DNA of 64,000 nt. It comes from Ischnura elegans. Taxonomy: Eukaryota; Arthropoda; Insecta; Odonata; Coenagrionidae. Shown here piece after piece: positions 34,031 to 44,279 of the stretch (positions within the stretch are counted from its first letter, which is position 1; each line of letters begins with the position of its first letter). A model generated the notes under the pieces. That model had not been told where the DNA came from. It made no database searches and worked only from the letters and a program-made list of their open reading frames with translations. The stretch spans positions 14,340,001 to 14,404,000 of the forward strand of contig NC_060246.1 of assembly GCF_921293095.1 (NCBI RefSeq). The letters are read 5' to 3'. The translations under genes were made by a program, and so were the position numbers.

Positions 34031-34355
34031 TAATTAAATCGTGTGGAAAAGTACAATAACGTTTTATTATTAACAATTGAGTAAGTTAACAATATTTCGG
34101 ATTTATTACATTAAATAATAAATTTGGGTACATATAATAATAGGTATGTGTTACATTGAAATATGTGTTAAATTTACATTTTTACTATAATTTTATATCT
34201 CTTTTGTATTATTCATTTCTTTGAATAATAGTTTCTAATCAAATATTTATATATTTTTATTGTTATTAAGTATTATATATTTGTTATTGATACATTTTTA
34301 TTGTTATTTTTTTATTGTTTTAATTATTTTTTCATTTTTTCTACGAAACGGCTAA

Positions 34356-35873
34356 ACATGTCGCCGGGATGCGGCCGAACCCCTCCATCGTTCACCAGGC
34401 CCTGATGGCCTCAGTCCTATCTTTATACGTAACTGCGCCTCCTCCCTCGCGATTCCTATGAGTCTTCTGTTAAATCGCTGCTTCACGCTCGGTGTCTTTC
34501 CGCATCAGTGGAAAATGGCGAACATTATTCCAATCCATAAAACTGGTCCTAAATGTGAAGTCGCTAATTACCGCCCGAATACCTTACTTCCTAACCTATC
34601 CTCTGTCGCTGAGAGGATTATACTCAACAGATTACATTACTTTACATCCCCTAACCTCTCGAAAAATCAGCATGGTTCCCTTCCTAATCGTTCCTGTCTT
34701 ACTAACCTATCTGTATTCCATCACCATGCCGTCAACTCAATAGCAAAAAATTCTCAACTCGACGCCATATTCCTTGATTTCTCCAGAGCCTTCGATTCAC
34801 GTGACCATACCCTCCTCTTTCACAAGCTTAGTCAACGATTCAACGTGCATGGAACCTTTCTCAATCTCGTCAAATCCTTCCTTACTAATAGATTCCAAAG
34901 AGTTATATTTTCTGGCACCTCGTCCTACTGGTCCCCGGTAACATCAGGTGTTCCTCAAGGTAGTGTCCTGGGGCCATATTTATTTAGCCTATTCATTGAT
35001 GACCTAGCCACACTTTTGCCTCCATCCCAGACACGTACTCTTTTTTACGCGGACGATTGTAAGCTATTTAAGCAAATTCAAACTCCCTCGGACTGCAAAG
35101 TCCTTCAAAATTCTTTAAACCTGACTGCAAAATGGTGCAATACTTGGAACCTAAATTTAAATTTCAGTAAATGCAACTCCCTTTCGATTTCTCTTAAAAA
35201 AGCCCCCATTATTTTTCAATATTCAATTAATTCCGAGCCTCTTCCGCGTGTTTCGGCTGTGAAGGATTTAGGCGTCATTACTGACACCAAACTTAACTTC
35301 TCGGAACACATTCATTCAATCAAGAGCAAAGCCATGTCACTTTTAGGTCTCCTCTACCGCTACACAGAAATAGCCGATCCCACAGCTTTAAAATCATATT
35401 TCTCGGCATTTATCCTTCCAATCACCGGATATTGCTCTCCCATATGGTCCATCGCAGCCCCCTCTAACCTCACCTCTCTTGACAGTATAACAAGCTTCTT
35501 CGCCAGAACCGTAAGACGCAGAGTTCCCCACTTACGTGACATGTCCACCAGCTCACTCTTATCTTCCCTATTAATGACTGACCTCTCCCAACAAAGGATT
35601 AAAACAGACTTAAAACTTATTCACAATATTCTAAATTCACACATTGATTGTCCTGATTTGCTTTCATCCATTAATTTCAGAGTGCCTTGCCGACCCACTC
35701 GTACACATTCCTTACTCCATACGCCTATCCCTAGACTATCCCTCGTTAAGCGATCCCTCCAACACCGCCTTTGCTCCTTGCTCAATTCATTACCAGACAA
35801 TATTGACCCGTTTTTTCTGCCCTTAAACTCATTTATCAAACTTGCCATGTCCCATTCCTCAGCTAATAAATAA
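34356..35873 (+). CDS. 5'-truncated LINE reverse-transcriptase ORF, long open frame
   Basis: The frame is open from 34356; the first ATG is at 34458, but family similarity starts upstream with SPGPDGLSPIFIRNCASSLA, so the ATG is not the true start. Then MANIIPIHKTG, NYRPNTLL, AIFLDFSRAFDS (motif A; the usual catalytic Asp is present), GVPQGSVLGPYLFSLFIDDL, FYADD at about 35043-35057 (catalytic pair intact), and LGVITDTKLNF follow. The C-terminus ends in HRLCSLLNSLPDN and a TAA at 35871. This is the complete RT palm/thumb region of a jockey/CR1-type non-LTR retrotransposon. The endonuclease and the first ORF are missing through 5' truncation. There are no stops in 505 codons, so the insertion is fairly recent, but it lacks a promoter and endonuclease. 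Confidence 0.85.
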   Translation, partial: TCRRDAAEPLHRSPGPDGLSPIFIRNCASSLAIPMSLLLNRCFTLGVFPHQWKMANIIPIHKTGPKCEVANYRPNTLLPNLSSVAERIILNRLHYFTSPNLSKNQHGSLPNRSCLTNLSVFHHHAVNSIAKNSQLDAIFLDFSRAFDSRDHTLLFHKLSQRFNVHGTFLNLVKSFLTNRFQRVIFSGTSSYWSPVTSGVPQGSVLGPYLFSLFIDDLATLLPPSQTRTLFYADDCKLFKQIQTPSDCKVLQNSLNLTAKWCNTWNLNLNFSKCNSLSISLKKAPIIFQYSINSEPLPRVSAVKDLGVITDTKLNFSEHIHSIKSKAMSLLGLLYRYTEIADPTALKSYFSAFILPITGYCSPIWSIAAPSNLTSLDSITSFFARTVRRRVPHLRDMSTSSLLSSLLMTDLSQQRIKTDLKLIHNILNSHIDCPDLLSSINFRVPCRPTRTHSLLHTPIPRLSLVKRSLQHRLCSLLNSLPDNIDPFFLPLNSFIKLAMSHSSANK

Positions 35874-36060
35874 ACCTCCCTCTGCACCTCCCTTTCCTCG
35901 TGCCTTCTATTTTGTTCTTTACTATCTTATGCCACTGCTCTCTGTTCAAATATTTTATGTTAAAATTTTATGTTTGTTACTGCGTCACTATAAATTGGCA
36001 GAAATGCTGTATAGGAGCAACTCCTTAAATAAATAAAAAATAAATAAATAAAAATAAATA
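35874..36060 (+). mobile_element. LINE 3' untranslated region and (TAAA)n tail
   Basis: Directly follows the RT stop codon. It ends in repeated TAAATAAAAAATAAATAAAT up to about 36060, a simple TAAA-type tail rather than a pure poly-A. The SINE at 60350 has a very similar tail. Confidence 0.7.
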
Positions 36061-36663
36061 ACGATCCGCAGGATATGAAATAATCTAAAGTAGAACAAAC
36101 AAAATCAACACAGAGGCCCAACTCCACGCTGGTGTACATCGTCAATATGACGATGAATAAAATAAGGTGGCTTTCACAAATCTCGTGATAAGTTTAATTT
36201 TGGGAAGATTTTCCCTCCCTCTTTCTTGCGGTGAAATTTGAACCAACATCCTAATGCCTCCACGGGTGCTATTTCGCGTCAATATTTCGGGAACTTTGGA
36301 GACGGAATTCCTCCGCGCGCGGGTGAAATACATTTCTCCACCCACTCAAGGCTCCAATTTTATCGCATTAGGTGGGGATGGAACAAAATCTCTCATGCTA
36401 AATACGTATTCTATTGGTAAATAATCTAATATCAGAATTCTTCATTTTTGAGAAACGGAATAAAAAAGCAGACAATGTGATCAAAGATGATAATACACAG
36501 AATTCGCCAGGATAATCAAGGATAACGGCGAAGCAGAGCCACCAAAAATACAGAATTGATCAGTGGAATTAATATCGTGATATCACTTCAATATTAAACA
36601 CATATTAGGTATTCATTTGGCGGAACACTGAGTTCTAAGTTTCATTAACATGGACACATGGAT

Positions 36664-36974
36664 CAGGGTCGCAGCTAGGAATTAAGGTTAGAGGGGGTTT
36701 TAGGCAGAACAAATAGTGGGGAGTTTGGGGGTGTGGAATAGCCACCAGGGGAAGCGGGAGGTGCGGTGTCGGCCTCCCCTTGATGTGTTCAAATTGTTTC
36801 AAAAAATGTTTCAAAATAATAAGTTTTACGACCTTCTGAGGGATATTTTTATAATCCTTTCATTATTCTATAAGTAATATTAATCCAATCAAGTAAAATG
36901 GATTAAATTTAAAAATTTCTATGAGCTCTGGGGCGGTGTTTTATTCCCCAAAACCCCCCCTCGCTGCGCCACTG
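36664..36974 (+). mobile_element. hAT MITE, CAGGGGCGCAGCC family (311 bp)
   Basis: Perfect 8-bp duplication ACATGGAT at 36656-36663 and 36975-36982. Begins CAGGGTCGCAGCTAGGAATT and ends CTCGCTGCGCCACTG. It is more diverged in its middle than the 17681 and 27348 copies. Confidence 0.9.
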
Positions 36975-37256
36975 ACATGGATTGCATAATGTCAACAACA
37001 TTAGTTAACCGCATCATCCAAGGGAAGGGTGCACTAATTTCTTACATTCTCAGCGTGTTATCACGACTCAAAAAATTAGACAATATCACCGAGGTGCCTT
37101 CGATTGTTACCAGCACTTCGAAAGACGTATGAAGCCATTGACTATGAGAAAACGTAATAATCGAAATAACTCGTTAATATATTTGTCCAAGCCCCTGAGG
37201 GTACGGCCGATACCAACTCCGAATGTGACTTCATCGAAACCAGCCCCAGTGCAGAG

Positions 37257-37917
37257 AATATAGTAGTTTCCTTCATCAAAGAAGACGAAAGGCATTGATT
37301 GCGATTCGTTACCCACTATTAGTGCATCCATAATAAAAAAATTATTTAGTTTTAGAAATCCCAGTTTAGACGATGGACAATTTTAACCGCACTTGAAAAA
37401 GGCCAGATTTGCGCCCATGCGATGCCACTCCACGTGACGTCACGGAGACCTAGTTTCTATACGAGGAGATAGGAGTTTTACATCCTCTGAGATTACCAAT
37501 GCATGCATGAAGCACAGACTTCAAGGTAACATCTCTTAATAATCACCTATTAAAACTGCCTAAGGTCGGACAGTTTCCTTCGTTTGATAAGGTATTAATA
37601 ATCCTTATTTAAGCCACGCGCTACCTGCTAGCAGGGTACTCTGCTACCTGCTAGCATCCTGCGTCGTATCAGCGCTCAAAGCCTCGCCCCAAGGTCATCT
37701 TCCACGGCGACAGCGGGAATCAGAACGACGTCATATGGGGTTGTCCCAGCATCCATACTTCGCCGTCGCGTTTTCGCGCGCTTGAAATTTTTCACTTTTC
37801 ATTTAATCGCGAAAAAAAGATATCTCCATTAAAAAATCTAAAAGCGTGAAATTCGTATTCCAGGAGTACTTATCTTTCTATTTAGGCAATAAAAAAATAA
37901 TAGGAAACCACCCTTTT
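37257..37917 (+). mobile_element. AATAGGGTGGTTTCC-TIR family, near-complete copy (~661 bp)
   Basis: Left end AATATAGTAGTTTCC; right end GGAAACCACCCTTTT, the inverted form. It contains CCACGTGACGTCACGG, ATCTCTTAATAATCACC, GCGCTACCTGCTAGCAG twice and a CCAGGAGTA block shared with the copies at 26508, 42155 and 61779. Non-coding. No target duplication found. Confidence 0.72.
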
Positions 37918-38229
37918 GACAGCGGTGACGAGAGGCTATCAGGACTGTTTGGATACTTCAGAAATATACACCAAAATTTAGTTGGGCGATTTAATCGGTC
38001 ATTCGAGTTAGCCTCCCTAAATCTTTCCAAATTCTATCAAGGAGCTAGATCTAAAGTGAGGGGCTTTGCGGCGCGGAAACGTGGCCACTGAGAATGGAGA
38101 ACGATAAACGGTTAAGAGGTCTTTAGAGTGTGGAAATGGAGGATATGAGTTGGAGGCAGAAGATGGGAAGATCAGTCTCTAATGCATGTCTTGGTTACGT
38201 GCATGGCAAGAATATTAGTCATCGCGCCT

Positions 38230-38805
38230 CTATCAATTTCTCATCATCATCTTGTGGTGTTCTGTCCGTCGGCAGGTCCCCCGCGACAATGATGTCTCCA
38301 TTCCCTCCTGTTTCCGGCCATCTCCTTCAAGTCTCCGTATCCTACAATGTTTATGTTGTCGATGAACTTCAGCCTTCTCCTTCTTCTGACCCCTTCCACC
38401 GTTCCCTACAAAGCTACTTTCAAAATTCCATTCCCTCTCATCAAATGTCCCAGCCAATCACCCTTCCTTTGATTTATTTCTCGACTATATTTATTATAAA
38501 TCGATCCGTCCACCGTATTCCTCCAAACCCACATCTCAAACGCCCCAATCCTGTCTGTCTCTCTTCCCCATCGTCCAAGTCTCAATTCCATACATAAACA
38601 CACTCCACACATAGCATTTCACCAATTTCTTCCTCAATTTTAATTCCAGTGGCTTGTTACACAAGGCTCTTTTCTTTTTCTTGAAAACTTCTTTCGCCAC
38701 TCCTATCCTTCTTTTTACTTCTCCTATACTTTTCCAGTCTTCAGTTATCAAAGTCCCCAAGAAGCTGTAAGTAACATTTATAAGATTTAATATTTCTAAC
38801 ATGGC
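38230..38805 (-). pseudogene. LINE post-RT region fragment
   Basis: On the minus strand TYSFLGTLITEDWKSIGEVK, RRIGVAKEVFKKKK, LRKKLVKCYVWSVFMYGIE and TWTMGK are followed, after a frame change near 38600, by GAFEMWVWRN, KGDWLGHLMRGNGIL and, in a third frame, LKFIDNINIVGYGDLKEMAG. This is the linear order of the post-RT region in arthropod endonuclease-reverse transcriptases (LGxxI..DG, YGxETWT, EMWxWRR, GHxLR). At least two frameshifts. The same type occurs at 8250-10145 and 46395-47650. Confidence 0.75.
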
Positions 38806-39067
38806 TGGAGGGGAAACTTATTGCGGAAATTCAACTTCTGGATGGAGTATGTGGAAGGGGATGTTGGAAACGGCGTTACAGAGAATGCTGCGAGGAGGGG
38901 TCGGAAGATAATGGGATTTACAGATTGAATGAGCGATCTTGTGAATTCTTGGGAATATTTCACATTAGAAGGGAGACATTTGGAGAATGGTTCATTTGGC
39001 CAGCTGCATCCGGAAGAATACCTTTAATACTTAGATACGTAATTGCTGCAGGTATTTAAAGTCTAAA

Positions 39068-39580
39068 TTAAAATGTAAAATCTGACTCCAAATTTTGTGA
39101 AGGAAGATGTTCAGCATAATAACTTCTTACATGTGCAGTTATCTCCCAATCAGCTGGATCACTTGAATAACAGTATTCTTTGTCATGCAGCTCATGCATC
39201 AAACTAGCATCTCCTACTGACCCTAATATACAGTCTGAGTCTATAGGCAAATCAAACACAGCAGCTTCAGCATGACCCATAACAGAATTCGCAGATACCT
39301 TTCCCTTTCTAACACTTGTTTCAGTTGTTTCACTTTTTTCAGCACAGTCCGGCAACATTATATCTGGTATTACGGGATTTTTGGTGCCCATTGTGACCGA
39401 AGAAGTAAATGAAATGTCATTATCACTAGGATTACTAGTTTTACCAGAGATGCAATCAGTGTTTCTGCTCATAAATTGCAGCAACGAACCCCGAATTTTT
39501 TTCAATGCTTTTTCTTTCTCCTCCTTTTTCTTCCGCTTCTCAAATCAACTCTCGTGTCTCCTCTTGTATCCATCAGACAT
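39068..39580 (-). pseudogene. hAT transposase N-terminal relic (ZMYM1-like type)
   Basis: ATG at 39580 gives MSDGYKRRHES, then an in-frame TGA (39545-39547), then FEKRKKKEEKEKALKKIRGS and LLQFMSRNTD. The end reads CYSSDPADWEITAHVRSYYA with a stop at 39068. A basic KRK..KKEKE start and a later SDPADW block with a polar linker are, from memory, the N-terminal pattern of hAT-type transposases annotated as zinc finger MYM-type 1-like. The zinc finger and catalytic parts are missing. Broken by the early stop. Confidence 0.5.
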
Positions 39581-40956
39581 GGTTATTTAAAAGTACTTTC
39601 GTTACTTTTTCAAAAATTTTAAGAAAAAAAGAAGCACGCGATTAACGATAAACAACGAATGCGAAGCGCATGATGTAACTCAGGAATTAAGTAATAAACA
39701 ATGATCATAAGCAATGACTCAAACATTGTTCAAAGCCATATTGAAAGCTTTAAAATTCATCTTAGATTCACAGAGTTTGAAGATGTTTGAAGTCATTACA
39801 CCTAGCAGATTGACATGGGAGTAATTCCGTCACAGGCATACTTTAGACAAATTTAGAAGATATTTGATGATTAATTTCTTTTCCCTGTATGATCATCATC
39901 TTCATAAAAGACTTTTGACTATGCACAGTGAGAAAGGTTTCAATATTTTATTATTTTACAATTTTATCGAAATATCCTATTGCACAATTCTCTCTAAAGG
40001 TAATTCCGTCACGCATGGAATTGTCCTACTACATCATCACTGCATAGAATAATTAACGATGCAAAAAGTTCGTTTAGATTTCAAATCGCAAAGAAGAGCG
40101 GGTGTATTCTTGAAAAATATTAAAAATGAAGTCGGGGAGGGCCCACGACTTTAAAAGTGCCTAGGGCCCACGATGACCTTAAAACGGCCCTGGGTACTTC
40201 AATCTATCATTATTCTTGGTTTTCGATAGAAGCACCATTTTAGAAAGTACTACCGAAATTACTGCAGTCAGGAGATCAAGTTTAAAATTTTTCAATGTGT
40301 AGTAAACGTCAAACATGTGTAAAATGTACTATAAAAACAAATTTACAGCCTAACGTGGCATTTTAGATAACCATATGCGAAAGGAATGCATATATTAATG
40401 CATATTTTTAAGTGATGCCGAAACCTCCATTTTTTTCTAAATACGAGGACGAAATAAGTGAACAAAAACGATTGTTTTACTTGCTATCCACCTCGTAATA
40501 AAATCGGAAATTTTCTCTCATCATTACCACAAAAAATTGTCATGAGCTGATGCTCTCTGGAGGCGTAATGCCGATTGATTTTTTTTCGTTGCCATGATGA
40601 AAATCTAGCGACAGCATACCATCAGGCAGATTGAGCAAGGAACTCGTTTCTTATATTCCCCCAAAAAGGGGTGAAAAGCGATCTCGGCGAGTTATTTTGG
40701 AGACAGGGACAATCTGAGGCATTCCAACGAGTTCCATGCACGTGAGATGACCGACTCTTCGGCAAAACAAAACACGGTTCGGAGTGGTATGATCATTATC
40801 TGGCGCATTTCTCGATTACGTGCATGGTACCATAATTAGCCATCGTACCTACATCAATTTCCAGCATTTAATCCTTTTTTTCGATTTCGGAGGTTATAAT
40901 TTTGCCTAAAAATACTATAACTACAACTGACACTCGAAAAACAGGATTTTTAAAAG
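39581..40956. other. Mostly unrecognised; one hAT-like end
   Basis: A GGGCCCACGACTTTAAAAGT / CCTAGGGCCCACGATGACC block at 40133-40195 looks like a hAT terminus (minus strand CAGGGCCGTTTTAAGG) without a partner. The rest is AT-rich and unrecognised. Confidence 0.35.
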
Positions 40957-41224
40957 CGATGGCGTAACCAGGAATAAGCTTTGGGAGGGTCTGAGAGGGG
41001 TTGGTGGGGGCTATCACCCCAGGAAACTTTCCAAGGGGAGTTCAGGAAAAAATTTTGAAAATTAACATACCTGAAAATGCATTTGACGTCATTTTGGCAC
41101 TTAAAATTTAACTTCAAGCAGATGCAGTTATTATTTATCAAATCCAGACAATATTTTTAAATATATTTTTGATTTCTCTGAGGCTTTGGGGGGGGGGGGG
41201 TACATCCTCTAATCCCCCCCACTG
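40957..41224 (+). mobile_element. hAT MITE, CAGTGGCGTTAC family (268 bp)
   Basis: 8-bp duplication TTTAAAAG (40949-40956) / TTTAAAAT (41225-41232), 7 of 8 matching. Starts CGATGGCGTAACCAGGAATA and ends in AATCCCCCCCACTG. Related to 26085-26316 on the other strand. Confidence 0.78.
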
Positions 41225-41232
41225 TTTAAAAT

Positions 41233-42154
41233 TATTCTCATGAGTAAAATGCCAATCATTGATAAAAATGGAAAGCAATACGTTTTACTGTGTTGCGAGT
41301 GTCGTCGTCAAGGGGAATGCTTATGCATAGCAGAAGTCCCTCCCATTGAAGGTTGATTTTTGTGAACTCTTTAGGAGCATTTTAATCAGATTTCAAAATT
41401 TCCAACATGCCCGTTGAGGAAAACAATCCATTTACTCACAATATTTAACACATAAAAGATAAATAATCGTGAGAGACAGCACTGAAAAGTTGTGAACTTG
41501 ATAGACCTTGAATTATCATCTTTCACAGTACCATTCATATGTAGCTCATGTAAATCTGAAAAAATCGGATCGGTTTTGCCGTCAGCGACGCGAGTGGCGA
41601 CTTTCTTCAACTCATTCACATGAGCGGTGGTTGACAACGCATTCGGAATCAGGCTGCTGGAGAATCCTCTATTGTTTTAATATTCGTGGTCCTAGTAAGT
41701 GTTTGGAAATAACTTCACGCTTTTAAGTTGTTCAAGTTCTAGTCCTCGGTTGTCGAGATGTCTTCGTCAAGTGATGATGAAGTTTTTTTTTATTAGAAAA
41801 CGCCGCGTTTAAGCTAAACAGCAAGAAATCTGGTTTGCATGATATTAATTAACTAAATTAATAACGAATTAAATAACGAAAGAATTGAAATTGATAGAAA
41901 TGTGGATGTTCTTTGTCTTTGATTTGTATGTTCTTGTCTTTCAATTTGAATGAATATTTAGGAGCAGTGCACAGTCTTTTTTGAAGCCTGATCACAATAT
42001 TCACTCACAAGTACAGAATCATCCTATCCTTCGCTATCCTCTACTGCACACGAGTTGTGAGCCAATTTCTTACCAATAGAACACTTGACCCAGCCTTCAA
42101 CTGATTTTCAATGAAAACCGCCGCAGTATAAACATATTTTTCTCTTCATCCCAT
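41233..42154. other. No recognised feature
   Basis: AT-rich sequence with an 83-codon minus-strand frame (41386-41637) lacking any motif. Confidence 0.35.
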
Positions 42155-42822
42155 AATAGGGTGGTTTCCTTCTTTTTTTATTGCCTAAATCGAAAGATTA
42201 TTACTCCTATAGTACGTATTTCACGATTTTAAATTTTTAAATGACAATGTCTATTTTTCGCGATTAATTCGAAATTGAAAATTTTCAAGAGCGCGAAAAC
42301 GCCACGGCTAAATATGAATGCTGGAAAAAGCCCGTGTGACGTCATTCTGGTTCCGGCTGCCGCCGTGTGAGGCCACCTTGATTCGAGGCTATGAGCGCCC
42401 TGAATGCAGGCTCCTAGCAGGCACAAGAGTATCCTGCTAGCAGGTAGCGCTTGGTTTGAATAAGGATTACTTATTATTACCCTATCAAACAAAGGAAACT
42501 CTCCGACCAAAGGCAATTTTAATGGGTGATTATTAAGAGATTTTTCCCTGAGCTCTGTGCCTCATGCAAACATTGGTAATCTCAGATGATGTAAAACTCC
42601 TACCTACTCGTTTAGAAACTAGGTTCCTGTGACGTCACGTGGAGTGGCATGGCATGGGCGCCAATCTGGCCTTTTTCAAATGAGGATAAAATTGACCATT
42701 AACATTCGTCTAAACTGGGATTCATAAAACCAAATAATTTGTACATTATGAATACACTAATTGTGGGTAACGAGTCGCATTCAATGTCTTTCGTTTTATT
42801 TGAGGAAGGAAACTACCATATT
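42155..42822 (-). mobile_element. AATAGGGTGGTTTCC-TIR family, complete copy (668 bp)
   Basis: Left end AATAGGGTGGTTTCC; right end in reverse complement AATATGGTAGTTTCC, so a 15-bp inverted terminus with two differences. Internal blocks match 37257-37917 in reverse order, including GTGACGTCACGTGGAGTGG. No target duplication was identified and no ORF is present. DNA transposon of unresolved superfamily. Confidence 0.78.
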
Positions 42823-43439
42823 CTTTTTTCCATTTTTTCTTACGTCCCCATTCCGCAACACCAATTCTGCCCCAAGAACACGTGTACGCTTACCTAGGAA
42901 CTGACGCCGACTGACTAACAGAAAATTACATTTATTCAGACGTTTAGTTATACGAAACTAACGATAAATTCAAACACATACCAAGAATTACTATCATATA
43001 ATCGCTTGAATATGACATACCATCGATACAAAATCTTCCGAAGTTAGAAAACAACGGCTAAAATTCACACAACTCTAGTTCACATGTTAACGCTCAGTCA
43101 ACTAAACTGACATGGCTGCAGAGGATGAGCATAACAGGTTATAACAGGTTTATCTATTTTGAATACTCTATGATAGTGGACAGAACTTCCTAGTCGTAAG
43201 AAAAACCCAAACCCCCTTCTGCCCCGGCCCCCGTTCTACCCTGTGTTCCACTATTATTTTAAAATACTTGGCGGTACTTTTTCCAAATGATTGAACTCGC
43301 TCAACGTCCACCTCTTCTGATAAATTGGATTCACCCAAAAAGGCCTTTTCTCACAATCTTACGTCTTATGAGGTAAGTACTGCCAAACAGGTATGATTCC
43401 TCGAAATCCATATTCACTGATAACGTTGTTTTTCAAACA
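42823..43439. other. No recognised feature
   Basis: AT-rich, no repeat boundary or coding motif seen. Confidence 0.35.
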
Positions 43440-43710
43440 TTAATGATGAAGGAAGAGTATGGAAGGAACGGTGGAGAATAACCCAGCGTCGGCGTTAGCG
43501 TGCTCTTAACGAAAGGCGTCAAGAGGATCACGGCTAAACGTCCCATCCGACGGACGTAGTGTTGCCCTTGAAATGTCCTTCACGCAACACACGAGTAGGA
43601 TTACTCGAGGAGTAAAATTCTTTAACACCACCAGCATTTGAACCCGAGCCCATGCTGGGAAGCCAACACTCTAGCCTCCACACGAACACGATCCCCCTTC
43701 GCCACAGTTA
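43440..43710 (-). mobile_element. tRNA-derived SINE (minus strand)
   Basis: On the minus strand a tRNA-like head near 43700-43630 has an A-box-like GGAGGCTAGAGTGTTGG and a B-box GGGTTCAAATGC. The body contains CCGTCGGATGGGACG and GCCTTTCGTTAAGAGC, shared with 28890-29100. The head cannot fold as a functional tRNA, so it is a SINE promoter. Confidence 0.6.
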
Positions 43711-43734
43711 AGTCTGTACTTTCGTTTTTAGCAG

Positions 43735-43990
43735 TATGCGAAAACTTGGAAGATTGGCACATTAAGCGACTTGCATCCTTTGCCCTCACGGCACCAAGAG
43801 CCGACGAAGACTATCGCGGACGCGACTGAGCACTCGCAGTTGTAGTCAAACTTTTGGAACATAAGCCCAATCGGAATTAAAATTTGCTAATAGAATGAAC
43901 TGAGGAAACTCACGTCCAAATACACGTTGGGCATTCGGTGTGTTTTCCCTCGGGCTCCATGACGAGGTTTTTTCCGTCTGTAGATTCGTA
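43735..43990 (+). repeat. Dispersed repeat, copy 2 (pair with 21740-21985)
   Basis: GAAAACTTGGAAGATTGGCA, AGCCGACGA, GCCCAATCGGAATT, CACGTTGGG and CGGGCTCCATGACGAGGTTT follow in the same order as in copy 1. It directly adjoins the SINE, so the two may form one longer composite family. Confidence 0.6.
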
Positions 43991-44279
43991 TTTGGACACA
44001 CGGTTTATATTTTTAAAAATACGTGGCTCCTCAGCCGAGCATGTCTATGCGCGGTATTTGCGGTGAACATCTAGGAGGCTTCGAGTCCGAAGTTATCTCA
44101 CTCTCTATCATTTTTAAACGAGATATTCTTGCTCTCAATATTATCTTTGCAGATAAGCCAAGAAAAAGTTAACATTGAATTTTTAAAAAGACTAAAATCG
44201 TTAAAATGATGTCTCTATCTACACAATTACTTCTGAACAGATCCATCGACGGAGAAAAAATAAGGAGGTTAGCCTAGCC

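Larger units (their letters stand above)
33854..34071. mobile_element. Palindromic element with two opposed hammerhead motifs
   Basis: 33895-33974 and 33992-34071 are 80-bp inverted repeats with one difference (CGCG versus CGTG), separated by 17 bp. The insertion is bracketed by the identical 13-mer AACAATTGAGTAA at 33841-33853 and 34072-34084. Each arm carries a complete hammerhead-type core. Length of duplication and ribozyme motif both point to Penelope-type mobilisation. A 41-bp non-palindromic part precedes the left arm. Confidence 0.72.

Noticed and set aside
43630-43700. tRNA gene on the minus strand
   Set aside because: Only promoter boxes match; arms do not pair and a SINE body follows.
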